A stretch of DNA of 64,000 nucleotides from Klebsormidium nitens (lineage: Eukaryota; Streptophyta; Klebsormidiophyceae; Klebsormidiales; Klebsormidiaceae): assembly GCA_000708835.1 (NCBI GenBank), contig DF236956.1:129346-193345 (forward strand), written 5' to 3'. The notes beneath the pieces were generated by a model that was not told the DNA's origin, ran no database searches, and saw nothing but the letters and a program-made list of their open reading frames with translations. Below are positions 10,920 to 24,100 of this stretch, piece by piece. Made by a program: the position numbers and the translations under genes. Position 1 is the first letter of the stretch. Every line of letters begins with the position of its first letter.

Positions 10920-12986
10920 GTGATGTGAAGTTTTTTTTTGGAATCCCGGAGCGTTGATTGACGACGTCGAAAGCGACGGAAGAGCGATGCATGTGCTGTA
11001 AGATAGCAGAGTTCTGGTCAAAAGCTCAGGAGCTCTTCTTCCAAGGGAAACGCGAGCATGGTTAGATTACTTTGAGTATTGATATGGCACAAGGTAGGTA
11101 CATGCTCTTTTAAGGAGAGATTTCTGTCGCTTATCTTCAGAAGCTGAGTTGAAGTCCCTCGTGGATCCCAAACGTGTATTACTAGCGAGTCTCCGAAATC
11201 CACAATTAAACTTGTCACTCCGAAGTCACTAGCTAGCTCCAGCACGATAAAGCAGTTGTTTCTTTTTTCGCAAGAAGATAGGCCATATGGCAGTGAATTC
11301 CATAAGCTTGTCTGATTTGTGCTTCGTGTATGATCCAGTAGCCACAAGCATTTAGCGCCTGCAGACGTGCATGTCCATACCGTCACGTGCTCTGATTATC
11401 TGTTTGATCGATCAGAACGTCACATCTTTGTTCGGTACACTTTGCTAGCTAGGGTGTAATGTTGATACGAGCCCTATCTACGAAGTACCACGGCTGTGAA
11501 TCGGACTTCAAAGGCCAATGATGTGCCAGCTAGTGGCTTCCATATATTGGTTCGGATCAAGCTGTTATAAGACGGAAAGTAAGTCACTCTCATGGCGGCA
11601 TGCATCCTGTGCAAGCCATGAACTATACGGCCAAAAGCCAATCTATTTAGACCGCGCACGTGACTGATGATATTAAATGCAGCTGCATGCTACTTCCGCC
11701 ACATATGATGCAAACTACAAATAGGATCATGCATATGCGCATTACGCTCATGCACGCACTGCAATATTGGATGGACACCCCTAGGATCGGCCATACGTAC
11801 TAACGTCGGGGTATGCTCATTGCTATGTCACTGCGCACGTAGGGTGCTAGTTACTGTGGAAACATACTATTAGTACTTGGCTCTTGCAGGACAGCCTGAG
11901 GTCAGAGGGCCAAACATTGACGGGGCCAGTCCGGAGGGAAGACAGTGCATGACTCAAACGGCGTCGATCGGTCGGACGAGTGAGTCAGGAGCGACTCAAG
12001 CTGGACCTAAGCTCAGGAGTCCTGACGTGCATGGACTCCTGCAGGGCCGCCGGCCGGCCCGGGTCGCTATTCAGTTGCACGGTATAGCCCCCCGGTTCAA
12101 ATACGTACGCCGCACGAGGAACTTGAATCAAGCAGCAGTTGCGCGCGTGTGTCAGGTTTGTCCAAGAACCAATCAGCAAGCAGGGCCTGGGACTCTGCCT
12201 GATAAATTGGTCATCTTTGACGAGTTGGGCGCTGAGTCATCTTCTGAAAGGCTGTAAGGCTGCGCATCCAAGTAGCTTGCAATGGCATGAAGAGGTGCGG
12301 TCCAGTTGGCTGCAAAAACAGCGTGCTAATATGTAACAAAAGGGACTTCACATTTCCCCATGCAGATCTGGAATGCAGTGAGCCTCAATGTAACAGGACG
12401 TGGCAGTTGCATCCGAGCCAACCGCACTCCACAAGCGTGCTCCCTTTGATGACTCGCACCAAGGGAAGCTATTATGGCTCCTGATTGGTAAAAGGAGAGC
12501 CTCTGGACATTGCGGAGAGCACAAGGGCAGGGCTGCCCAAGGGGTCCAGTAACAAAGGTGCGGTTAGTCGCAAACTCGTACCTGCTTCGATCTGTCTTTC
12601 GCCGTCGATCTGCTTCAAGATTGGCAAGGTGACCAACCAGAGATGTTGTTTGGACTGTTTGCTCCAAATGTGACGTGGTTGCTGTGACGAATTAATATAC
12701 ATACGGCTGACATATAAGTGAGTGGCCTTGCGTTTGAGTATGGGGGCAATGCCAGTGCCGGAGCAAAGAATTAGTGCACACAACGCCGTAAAGGTGTGAG
12801 TCTCGCATTGCTCAGGTAACATGACACGTTGTTGCTTCAACAACCGGGGAGCGGTAATCCATATCGATGCAGCCGTCTTCGCGGTTGTCAAATAATGGCA
12901 GCAAAGCCCCCCAAACACTTGGAAACCCGCACCCAACTGACTGCCCAGCAAAGATTTTCCCCCCATAGTCAGCTGCATTGCCCGTC
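10920..12986. other. Intergenic region
   Basis: About 2.1 kb between the CBS stop codon and the next ATG. I see no exon with splice context, no RNA gene and no strong repeat. The right part presumably holds the promoter of the TPR-like gene. Confidence 0.5.
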
Positions 12987-15978
12987 ATGGCGGATGCAAC
13001 TCTTCCTGTGGGAGCGAACTCGGACGCCTGCGTCCGAATGGTGGCCCTCACTTCGGACGCCCTAGCCGCGCTGTCCGCAATGGACGATGGCTGCGAGGTG
13101 CGCGCGCTCCTGCTGCTGAAACAAGCAGCGGCGCTCGGGAGGGGGGCCACGTGGCAGGCCCGGGAGGGGGACACGTGGAAAGCGAAGGCGGGCCTGCACA
13201 CCGCATTCGCGGAGGTGTATGCGTGGATCGGCGATGCGAAGGATTTGGAACGGGCGCAGGCAAAGTTTGCGAGGCAGAGTTCGGGAGTAGGGGGGTTTAC
13301 AACAATGGGTGGTTTAGAAAGCGCTGAATTAAAGGATCCTTCAAAAGGCGGAAGTGAGCTGCAGAGGAATGGGGATCAGTCGAAGACGGGAGTGATTGAC
13401 ACACGCAGCGCGGAGGAAGGCAGCAGCTCAGACCCGTTTGGAGATCTGGTGTCAAGCGACGGCGGCGGTGGAAGCGAACAGGAGTTCAACGCTCGGGCGT
13501 TTGAGTCGTTCAAGGCGCCCTTTAGAAAGCGATCATTTGCGGTTGTGAAGAGTTACCGACCAGAAAGCGAGGAGAGGATTCTGCGTGGAAGCCTGGATTC
13601 CGCAAAGGCAGACATGGGGCGGCAAGGGACTTTGGGGAACCTTGCCAGCGGGGTCAAAATAAGCTCGCGTCTTGTTGCTCCGTACCAAACCGCCGCATGG
13701 TGGTACGAGAAATCAAGGCAAGAACTTGCAAAGGTGAGCTCCGAATGGCCTCCATAGCTTCTCAAAACAGTGTCAATTTACGGTGACGTTGCATTTACGC
13801 TTAGTCTCCGATTTGGCATAAGCTGATTCTGCATATTATTAATGGCCTGAACATCTAAAAGTGGAGCAGCCGCCAAGCGAGCTTCTAAATTTTATTTTTG
13901 AAACATTGAGCGATCAATGGTCTCTTGCTTGTGACGCCTTGTCGTTTGCTCTATTCGTTCGGCCCATCACCTGCTGAGAACCGCTGTACATACTAAAGAA
14001 CAAAGCAAGGTGCAAAGACGAACTGTAAGGAGGCAAAGACAAACCGGAGATGAAAGGCGAGGGCTACCTACTGATGAATGACGTACAGCATAGATACAAA
14101 GAAAGAATGGAGCGCAATAAGTTCGACAAAACCTCTAAGGTCAACCTTCTTTGTGAACATGTTGGCTCGCAGGCCTACCAGCTCCATGCGGACGCCAATC
14201 ACCCGGACAAGCGCGCTTCGCTGGCGATTTTCGTCCGAATGGGCGACCTGTTCGGACGGCTGGCCAAGGACGAGTCCGCAGCGAGCTGCTACGTGGCAGC
14301 AGCAGCGCTATCCACGCAGCTGGGCAGCGACGAGGCGCAAGAGGTCCGGGACGAGATTCTGTACGCGGCGTGGGGATTGAAGGTGGGATCGGAAAGCGCC
14401 ACGAGTAGCGAGTGGCGAGTAGCACGTTCCACGTGGTCAGTAGGTGTCTGCAGAGCTGCTTTAATTTTGTGGGACACTTGGTCGTTGAGGTTTCTGTAAC
14501 AAGAGCTAAAAGTGGAGCAACAGGGCTCACGAAAGTGCGGCGGCCCTTCATAATGTCAGGAGAAGCAGAGCTGCGCAAGTGCAGGCAGATTTTGCGAGCG
14601 CCACCTAAAAGCTGATTCGTAAAGCCTTGGAAATTGATGAAACCTCCCTACAGCAAAGCGCGGAGGAGTTTCCTGACCTCGGGTTTCTGTACTCCCGTTC
14701 CCTAAGCAGACTTGAGAGCCCACAACTCTCAACTCATACAACAAGCTCTCCTTCAGCAGCAAGCGGCCATGTTCTTTAAGACGAAATCAAGCCCATTCCT
14801 CAAAGAGATAATTAAAGGCCCTCATTTCCGAATGCTACAAGATTCTATAAACCCATGGTCAAAATCCCGTTTTCCGCTTCCCTTTCCAGACCAAGTGCGG
14901 CCGCGCCGTGCTCGCGTCGTTTCCCGACGCGCAGCAGTACCCGGCGGGCCTGAGCGCGCGCGCGCTGCTGTGCATGCGCGAGGGGCGCTACAAGGAGGCC
15001 GAGGTCGCGTACCTGCGCCTCCTGGAGCTCATGCGCGACCGCGGCCTCGCGGACGCGGACACGCTGCTGCTCGCCAAGGTCCGGCGTCCGAAAGAGCGTT
15101 CTTTTCATCTTTCTTCCCGTCTGTTGATAGCCCTTTTCCATCTCAACAGGTAGTTCATTTTCGTCCTCACCAGAAGATAAGAAGCTCGACAAAGTGGAGA
15201 CGCTACTGCTCGCCAAGGTCCGGCGTCCGAAAATGAGCTTCATTTTTATTTTCTTTCTTTCCCGTCTGTTTATCCTATCTCGCTCTTTTAGAACAGATAG
15301 GTTCTTTTCGTCTTATCTTGACTGTACTTTTGGCTGGACGGAGGGCAGCTCAACAAAGCGGAGACGCCGATTCTCGACAATGTCCGGCATCTTAAGCCAC
15401 CTTTCCATCTTTGCACACCTACGTTCACTTCTCTTGTCGTCTTCGTATCACTTCTCTCGTACGTCTTTTCGAGACCGCTCTCTCCGAGTGTCCCCTTCTG
15501 AATCCTGCTGCGGACTCGGAAACGAGGGACACCGACACGGTGCTGCTCGGCAAGGTCCGGCCGGTTCAATTTGTTCAATTCTTGTTTCTTCTTTGCTGTT
15601 GCTTTCGCTGGCCCCCTTTGTCTGATGACTGAGAAAGCATTTGGGACAATCTGAACGAAGCAAGAAGAGGACGAACAAGCGGCAAGTCTTTCGCCAGACC
15701 TGCAACCTCCGTGTTAGTTTCCCAGAAAACAAGCTTCTCTATTCGGCACAGACAAAAGGAACACGAGAGGAAATGTCCAGTCTCTGCTCAGACTTGATCT
15801 CTCTGTGTTGACCCCCCCGCCCCTTTGCCGTTTTCGCCCACACCTAGTTTGGATTGCCGCTTCGCTGCAGGTAATGCTGCAAGCCCTCCTAAGGGGCCAA
15901 AGCTTGCGGACGTTTCTGCACGCTACGGACGGAGACGACGTCAGCAACAGCCACACTCCGCGTTCTGCGGCGGCATAG
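12987..15978 (+). CDS. Unrecognised TPR-like helical protein
   Basis: Exons 12987-13733, 14173-14382, 14890-15078 and 15871-15978 (stop) give 1254 nt, 417 aa, with every junction in phase 0. I do not recognise the family. The first 75 residues look helical (MVALTSDALAALSAM, VRALLLLKQAAALG). A low-complexity acidic stretch follows (SSSDPFGDLVSSDGGGGSE). Exons 2 and 3 read as tetratricopeptide-like helix pairs: ASLAIFVRMGDLFGRLAKDE, ESAASCYVAAAALS, LSARALLCMREGRYKEAEVA. TPR-type repeats usually mediate protein-protein contacts. Exon 3 is extremely GC-rich. No signal peptide or membrane segment is evident. Start chosen at the first ATG (MADATLPVG); the exon is open a little further upstream. Confidence 0.6.
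15079..15580 (+). repeat. Echoes of the exon 3/intron 3 donor junction, TPR-like gene
   Basis: The junction encoding ADTLLLAK followed by donor GTCCGGCGTCCGAAA recurs at 15195-15290, nearly intact and including the downstream pyrimidine-rich CCCGTCTGTT. Weaker copies lie at 15345-15405 and 15525-15580 (GGTGCTGCTCGGCAAGGTCC). All precede the genuine acceptor at 15870. Confidence 0.8.
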
Positions 15979-18119
15979 CCGGTGCCAGGATTTAACGCGG
16001 ACGCTGCATTATAGACTGCTTGCTTTAGCTTTCGACGGCCTATACACGGACTGCAGACTGAGACAGCTGTAACAATTCAACTAATAGACTGGACCACGAA
16101 CTGTATGAGCTCAGAAAGCTAGCACACGGAATTACGGAACAGGACAGAGTGGACAGAATAGACCGGACAGATTGATCAGGACAGAGAACTGAATAGAACT
16201 ACCTTTGGACGGATAGGACGGATGAAGTAACATGACTTACCGTTAGGACTGCGCTGCAAAGACTCGTTACCATGATTCCGCAACAGGAATCTGAACAATA
16301 CTGACTTTTAGACGGGTTGTGGGTTGACGTACTCAGGTTGTAAACAGAGTTCCGGCGGTTGACATGGTTACGTTGCTTATCATCATCAAACTTACTCGGC
16401 CGCGCGGCGGTATACTGCCAGGCTTTACTCCAAAGAAAGTAAACGAAGCAGCTGTCTAGGAGGCGGACGGCCGCTAGCAACTACAAGAAGTGAGTGCTGT
16501 ACCGTAATCAGTACCTGACTGCACTCGATTAAACTTCCCAAGCTAGTAGTTTGCTCGGTGCGTTCGGGTCTTGATCTAGTCCAGTGCGCCATGACCATTT
16601 CGAGATCGATCGTGGCTCGAGTCCGGCACGACGCGCAATTGCTGGCATGTCGTCGGGCGCAGCGGCGGGCCGGCCCGGCGTCCTGCTCAGTGCGGACGGT
16701 AACTACCATGACCTTCACTAGTCCGGCCTCGCATCCCGGAGCTAGAGGCAAAGCTTGAGTTCATGATCAGTTCAATTGCGGGCCAGCGTCGTGCATCAAT
16801 TGCAAATATCATATGGTGATGCATCACGCATGAATCCACTCTACAATGACGCCGGGTCGCATGGAGTTTGCTGGATTACGTCGCAATCCTGGGCCTGGAT
16901 TTTGCTCCCTAACGAATCTGTAAACCATGCTGCGAGCCTGAGCGAGCGGCTGTAGGCCCGGCGTGAGTCCCTTTGTCTTGAAATACACAAATACAAATTT
17001 CTCAAATAGGATGAGTGGTTTCAATCTGTCTTGATGTTGTCGCCGGTCGACAGGCTCGCGCGGCTAAAATGATTCATGCATGAATTGCATGAGGTCCATA
17101 GCTTTATTGTGCTATGCGGCCAGCTAGCTCTTGCATACGTATACAAGAGGCCCGTGTTAGTTCACATGCAACTATATATAGCAGCCCGCGGCCCGAGCCA
17201 TCATAAGGACCTTGGACAGTCGAGCTTGGTCCTAGCGCATTTGATTAGTGATGCCTACACGTATTTCAAGCTTTTACACGTGATCTATACCATTGAATCG
17301 ATTAAGCTCGACGGCTCGGGGGCCGCTCAGTGCCAAGAAAGTAGAGCAATTGCATTGTCAACAAGTGACTGACGTGGAATTATTTCCGCTGACTCTTTTT
17401 CGATCGACAACCGGTCCTAAGATATAGCCTAGTACAACCACTACGCTTGCAAGCCTCCCTCGTTTCAGAACCCAGACACATAGGTCGGCTCAGCCTGCGG
17501 AAATCTATCGACCAAAGGACCAAAAACCTTAACTTTTGATGCTCGACATTCCGTTGCACATTGCAGGTCGGATTGGGCCGGAACGCCGCACTCGTTGTAG
17601 AATCCAAAACCTCCTGACCCGGATGCTCGCGACTTAATCTATCCACGACGTCATTTGAGCATCGTTGCGTGCCAAAGTATCGCCCATAAGCTTTTGCCTT
17701 CAAAGCCTTGCCTTCAATCCGCACTGACTGTAAGCCAAACCTTTTCAGTATCCTTGCAGTATCTCCATCGGAGCTTGCCCGTTGCAGACGCGCGAGAAGT
17801 CCATGATCAACTCTGCAAGGAATCCGGAAGAAGTGTCAAGCTTTTATTGGTCTCTTGGCACCTCGTTTGTTTCTCGAGCGAGACAAGTCCAGGGCTCCAC
17901 CAAAAGAAGAAAGGATCACCATCCATTTGCAGCATTTCAGGTGTCAAATGAGCACCCGAACATGGAAAGCTCAAAAAACTCAGAACGGCTAAGCATGCAG
18001 ATTATCCAACCCAAGCTTTGCAAGTTTCATTTGGAGTATGACTCAAAGTAAGTAAGCTTCCGGGTCCTCAGAGCAGCGTGCGACTCAAACAAAAAGCGGG
18101 AATACAAATCGCCTTTGCT
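15979..18119. other. Intergenic region between convergent genes
   Basis: About 2.1 kb between the stop codons of the TPR-like and importin genes. The stretch 16080-16210 has recurrent GGACAGA/GACTGGAC-like words; otherwise no coding or RNA features are supported. It presumably contains both 3' UTRs. Confidence 0.5.
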
Positions 18120-21100
18120 TTAGTTGGATTCCTTACAAACGTACGAAGTGGGAACGAGGTGCCAAAAGTGTGAGCGCTGCGCGCTGACGAACACTAGGAG
18201 CCCACCTGTGAACCGCCGCTTTGGTTGAGCCGGTTCCCTCACGACAGCCTCGACAAAGCGCTCCTTGCCCGGCGTCGAGAGCGTCCCTGGCCGGGCTGGA
18301 AAAGCCGGCGACCGTAGGACTGCGGAGATGGCTGCCTGGGTCGCCTGGCGGTACTGGCACCGGAGGGCGTATAGCGTTTCCGCCAGCGGCTCGAGAAGCG
18401 CAGCAGGGCGGCTTGAAGACGCGATCGCAGTCAGAAGCTCCTGCGAAAAAAGGCGACAGCAAAGAATGTGAGGCTGCTAGACTTCTCGTCGAATCCAACA
18501 GTTGCGGTCGAGAGAGGGGACACAAACGATACGGCCCGGTTGCTCCAGGAAGATTTGGCCCAAGTTCGCATTGTGGTTACACAGCTTGACCGACATGCAT
18601 GCTTGGGAGCCAGTACGACAGCCACGAGCCTTCAAGTCATGCAAGACATCTAACTTGTGCCGCCGACTCTTCCGCCTGCAAAAGCCAGCGACCGTTGCCG
18701 TCTCGACCAGTCTCACAACCTCAAACCTCAGCCTGCTTGTGTTGTATATCGGAAACACTCACAAATCAACGATGACCCGCCTCTCCTTCCGGTTCAATCA
18801 TCTCTCTTCAACAAAGAAAGAGCGCCCCCAACCGCCAACTGTATCGGCATCCCTCAAGCAAGAAAGATTTGCCTCACCTCGACGAGTCGTTGCCCGAGTT
18901 GTCCAACCGCGGCGTCGACGTTCCCGCGCAGCTCCTGCGGGAGGCCCCAGTTGGGCTCCCCGGGCTGCCTGCCAGCGGTGCTCGGCCCCCCGGCGATGCT
19001 CTCGGTGAGGAACGCGGCCGCGCTCAGGGCGGGCTCCATCTCCGGGCGTCTCAAACACTCTGCAAGATGCAAAATTGGATTATAAAGGTCCTTGTTCTTG
19101 TGGGGGTCTGAATACATGGACAAGGAGAAGGGCTGTGAGAAGGTGACCGTCTCCGGGCGTCTCAAACACTGTGCCATCACACGAGTCGGTTTCTGACGCC
19201 AAGTGTTCCCTCCAAAAACATGCGATGAAATAAGAAAGAGAAGGAAAGGGAAGGTGTCCATGTCCAAGGGTCTGCAAATTGAGTATGACGCTGCTTACTC
19301 TTCTTTGTGGACGCGAATGCATGAAACAGGACGGCGTGCGTGCTAGATCTTTTTCATGGGCGGCAGAGCTGAATGTCAACTGGTCAAAGAAGCTTGGCAT
19401 AAGACCAAGCCTGAAAAGAGCCCAACTAAAGGATTCGGGGTCCGAGAACGCCACGGGTTTCTGACCAGGCGCTCACCAGACGCGCATCGCAGGAGCTCCA
19501 GGAACGCGGGCTGCGGCAGGAGCACACGGGGCAGGCACCGGAGCAGCGCGCGCGCCAGCTGGCACACCGCGCGCAGCGCCTCGAGCGGCTCCTTCGGGCT
19601 GACGACCAGACCGCTGACCGCATCGGAACCGCTTCGCGCGAGGCGTTTGGAGGGGGATCCCTCTGCTGTGTCTTCGGAAGCGGCGAGGCTGCCCAGGAGG
19701 ATCGGGAGGGAGGCCTGGACGTCGGCGAGCGTGGAGGAGAGGGCGGCCTGGAGGTCCGGGGACGCGGAGGGGCCGTGCAGGGCGATGATCTGCGGAAAGT
19801 TTTTGGCTGTTGTTTAGAAAATGAATCAAAACCCATTGCAGAAGCTCAGGAGACGTCAAGGGGTTCACGAGAGATACAAGGAGTTACTCAAGGAGCCCAA
19901 GTCGATTGCAAGGTGCCCTCCCTTTCATCTCATCGACCGCGATTCGAGATACACGAAAGTGGGATCCAAATCATAGCTGTAGGTCTGCCGTGCACATGTG
20001 ATGCACAACCCCGTTCGGGACTCCATATGGTAGTGTGAGCCCACGCCTAGCTTCCACTTTCCATCACTTACCTTCTGCTGATCTTCGGAGAGGATCCGTG
20101 ATCGAACACATTATGCGCTAAGGATCTTGAGCCCGCACATACAGAACGAACGCGGAACAGCCGGCCTTCCAGAGGCCGGAACGGCCTTAAAGGTAATCAG
20201 GACTCCCCTTCATATCGACAACTCGACTCAAGAGACCTTAGCCCTGAACTGATTGCAGACCGTCTTACCTCTGCCAGACAGTCTAGACTGCCGGGCTCGA
20301 GGTGCGTTCTGTACATGGAGACGACTTTGCTGACCACTTCTAAGGTCACCGGAAGGAGGACGGTGCCCACGTGGCGTGCCACCACTCCCCAAAGGCCGCA
20401 GATGGCTGCCGCTACCTGCCGGTAAATCGTTGAGATAGGGAATCATAAGGTGCAAAAGCAATAGATGCTCCATACGTGCAAGAGATCCCAACCTACAGCT
20501 GAACCCTGAGCAAAACTGCAGCGCGAAAACAAACGAGCATCTCAAAGAGACGGGGCCCGGGCCTGGCGTTGAAGCCGGGCCGACTGTAAGATTGCCGGTC
20601 TCTACCAGCTGTCGGCAGCGCCTCTACTTTCCTTTCCATTGTATGCTCTTCGGTGTAGAGCAGGTTCTTGTCGATCGCCTTCAGGATCTTAGCGCTTATT
20701 ACCGAAGCGGTCCTCAGTCTCGAACGTGGTTCATCCAAATCAAAAGAAAATCCTCACAGCACATCGACTTTCCAAAGCACACTATGGTGAGAATCACAAT
20801 GTGCACAGATGCGCACTCAAGAGGAAGCCACCTCGGCTGCGACTTACAGCTGAATCATTCGCCCAGTTCGTCGCAATCGCTCCAAGCACGGGCCATGCGT
20901 CCTGCAGCGTTCCCAGGGCGGGGTGCGCCTTCCCAGGGACCGGATTGGCGCAGCCTATGATGGCGGACAGAACTCGCAGGTCGCCGGCGAGGGTTGCGCT
21001 CATCCCCATGGACCGTGCCTGTAGAAGCAAACACTCTGTTTTAGATTCCCACAGTAACACATCTCTCCGCCCAGCGATCCCTCGCTTCCTTCTAATTCCT

Positions 21101-24100
21101 TATTGCACTCGACTTAGGAAGGTGCCCCAAAAGCGTCTAGAAACGTGGCATCAAGGCAGACATGCGGCAAGGTTGTTACACCATCAAATCGAATCCGATA
21201 CGATTGGTTCGAAGAACAAATAATCGGGTCTTTTCGCTTCGAGGCCCGATTGAATGCAGATTTGTCAGACATGTCATTCGATTTGGGTACGTCTTTGCTT
21301 GTCCATCTCGTCACAAAAACGAGAGCGATCGTGCTTGCTCATCTCGCAAGCAGCCCAGACAGGATTGATCACCCCTCTTACCTGTGATACCAAGAAGCAC
21401 GTCCGGGTCATCTCGGTGCCCAGACAGCCCTTGCAATTCCTCTCAGATTCGAAGAAAGATCCGCGCGTGTCCAGCTGCTAATACCTTAATGCTCACCTTT
21501 GCATCCGCTAGTTGTCCGCAGCTCATAATCGCCGGCCCCGCCAGCCTCCGTACCGCCTCCTCCGAGTGCGGCGGAGGAAGCGCCCCTGCCACCGCGGCCA
21601 TCGCCTCCGCCAGAGCGATCCGCTCGTCCGTTTTCAATTCCCCACCGGAACCCATGATGGCTGCCGCCTGCTCGCACGCGCCAAGAAGAGGAGCGAGCGC
21701 CTCCGGGTGGGTTGCAGCCAGGCCGGGAACGGCAATGATGCAGAGGGCACGAAGGGCGGCGGCCGCGGGGCCACGAGCTGCACAAGAACGATGTTTCGGG
21801 TGTTTCAGAATGCATGTGAGGATGTCTTGACGAGGACTTTAAGAGACCGAGTCGACGGTTGGAAAGCAGGGCTGCCACATTCGAGGCCGTTTTCGGGCAA
21901 AATTCGATATACCTGGGAAGCAACCCTGATGCCCACGCTCCTTGACAACACCAACGATATTGTCAGATATTTTCAGTGACGCCTTCTTCCTCTTTCCAAT
22001 GACGATTTCAACGATATCACTCGTGCTCCGACTTCTCGGTTCGTGGTTCTCTCGAGTCCTTGATTGGCAACCTCAGACTCGATAATTTGTAGCTCGCCAG
22101 AGTCACCTTCAAGCCTCGACTTCTGAATTTAAATCAAGGGCTGATGCGGATGACCGCAGATCTACATGTTCGGAATTTAGCAGCGAGATTGACCAAGCAG
22201 ATCAAAAACTTTAGAGCATCGGCAAACTGACCTTCTTGTGAGGAGAGAGCCATGACAGCATACGTGATTCCGACTTCCAGTAGGTTTGTCTTGAGAGCAG
22301 CGAACGGTGAGTATGCTTCTACCGCTTGGCAAGCGGCGGCTGTCAGGAGTGGGTGCAAGGGGGTCCCTGCAAGAAAGAGGAAGCTTCTTTGGAGCAGCGA
22401 ATAGGGCTTTTGGCTTTAAATGCGAAAATGTTGAGTTGCATAAACGCCTTCGCTTTCGGGTGCACCTTCCTGGTCCAGACAGCTAGATCGTTTCGTGCGA
22501 AACCAGGGACTAATACATTCAAAATAACGTGCCCAATGCGAGGTTCGCAATAGAAGACTCTGCTTTTTGAAAGCGATACTCTCAATTGAAAAGGAAGTCT
22601 CGCTAGCGGTTGACCAGAGCGCAGGACAGACTCACAACGTCAGTCTGACACGGATAGCCTTGTGCGTTACCTTCTAAAGCCTTCGGTAGGTTCTCATACA
22701 GCGACGTCACGAACGCGGCACTGACGCCCTGCTCGTCTTCTCCGCCCGCCGCTCCCAGAACTCCATTCAATCCTGCCCCCATGGCGGCTGTACAAACGGC
22801 CGGGCTGATTGCCCGTGCCACAAAGAGCCCGGCCTCCTTGAGCTGCCACGTGGAGCCCTGGTGGAGCATGCTGCTGACGTGGCGCAGAATGGCCGTTCCG
22901 AGTTCCTTGTGGCAGGCTGCCAGGCTGTCGGTGGCCGAGCTCTCCCGGAAGTGGAAAAAGTCGTCGCGCTCCAGGTCGGAGTCGTCCCAGGAGGTGAAGT
23001 CGGGAGGAAAGGACGAGATGCGCACAATGGCCTGCGAAAAGGACAACAAAATGTGTACGACGTTCAGGCTCGCAACAAAATGTGTACTCGCTCTCAGGTC
23101 CATGGCTCACGCTACGGCCTTTTAGAAGAAGTATACATACATCAGTTTCCTGTCGGGGTACGTTTTAGGCAGAGGCGGCCTTGCACTTGTAGATGTCAGC
23201 CTTTGTCAGATCCACTGCTCGAAACTTTGATGACAAGGTATCTATACCATAATTTTCTGGAGGCCGACGAAGTCCGAGAAGTCGAATCCCAAAAGGGCCT
23301 TCCAAAATAACTGAGACGCACCAAGAAGAGTGTGCACAAGGAAGCTCTCCCTACTGGAGCATGCCGGCAGTGACTGGGGGGGCGTGTATTTGCTGCCAGA
23401 AAAATAGGAAGGCTCGCTCACCTGCAGGACTGCCTCGAAGAGTGGCACCTGAAACTGCGGGATGCGCTTGCTCCGTGGAACGGCTGCCATCTTAGGCCAA
23501 GCCTCGAGCGCTAGCGCTGCCCCATCAAACCCCAGGCCATCCGCGCCATCAGCCGTCGCATCCACCAGCCACTCTACCAAAGCCACCGCGTCACTCCCTC
23601 CTCTACACAAAAATGGCGCCTCTGCTGCACCAATCGCAGAGCCAAGAACACAGAGACCGTACGCGCGCTTCTCCCGGCTGTCATCATCCAAGCCTGACTG
23701 TGCCTGGAGGTGCGCACGCGCAGCCAGAGTTCCCGTCAGGACTGATCGAATTGCAGATTCTCTGAGTGGAAGGACGTCGACCTCTCGCACTAGGTCTGAG
23801 AGGACCATGACCGCTGCATCAAACATGGCCTCGTTTGGTGCTTTGAGAGACTCGAGGAGCGCAGCCAGGAAGGATGGCGGGAGCTCAGAAAGAGTGATGC
23901 CAGCATGACGCCATCTGCAAGGTTGCCGTGAACAAAGAGGCTGTCAGCCGGTCATGTACTTGCCTGAGGCCGTCAAGGTTTGGGCATACCTCTCACTCTT
24001 GATTGCAGAAAAAGACAACAGCAGATTGTTCCATGTGAAAGATTTGTAATGCCATGTCTTTGCAATGTAAAAGATGACATATGAAGCGACTGCCGAACGA

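Noticed and set aside
16080-16210. GGACAGA-rich stretch as a satellite or regulatory array
   Set aside because: Words recur but without constant spacing or unit; could be composition alone.
19473-19868. Long Arg/Pro-rich open frames on both strands
   Set aside because: Shadows of the GC-rich importin exon 19789-19477, whose true frame reads LQAALSSTLADVQASLPILL.
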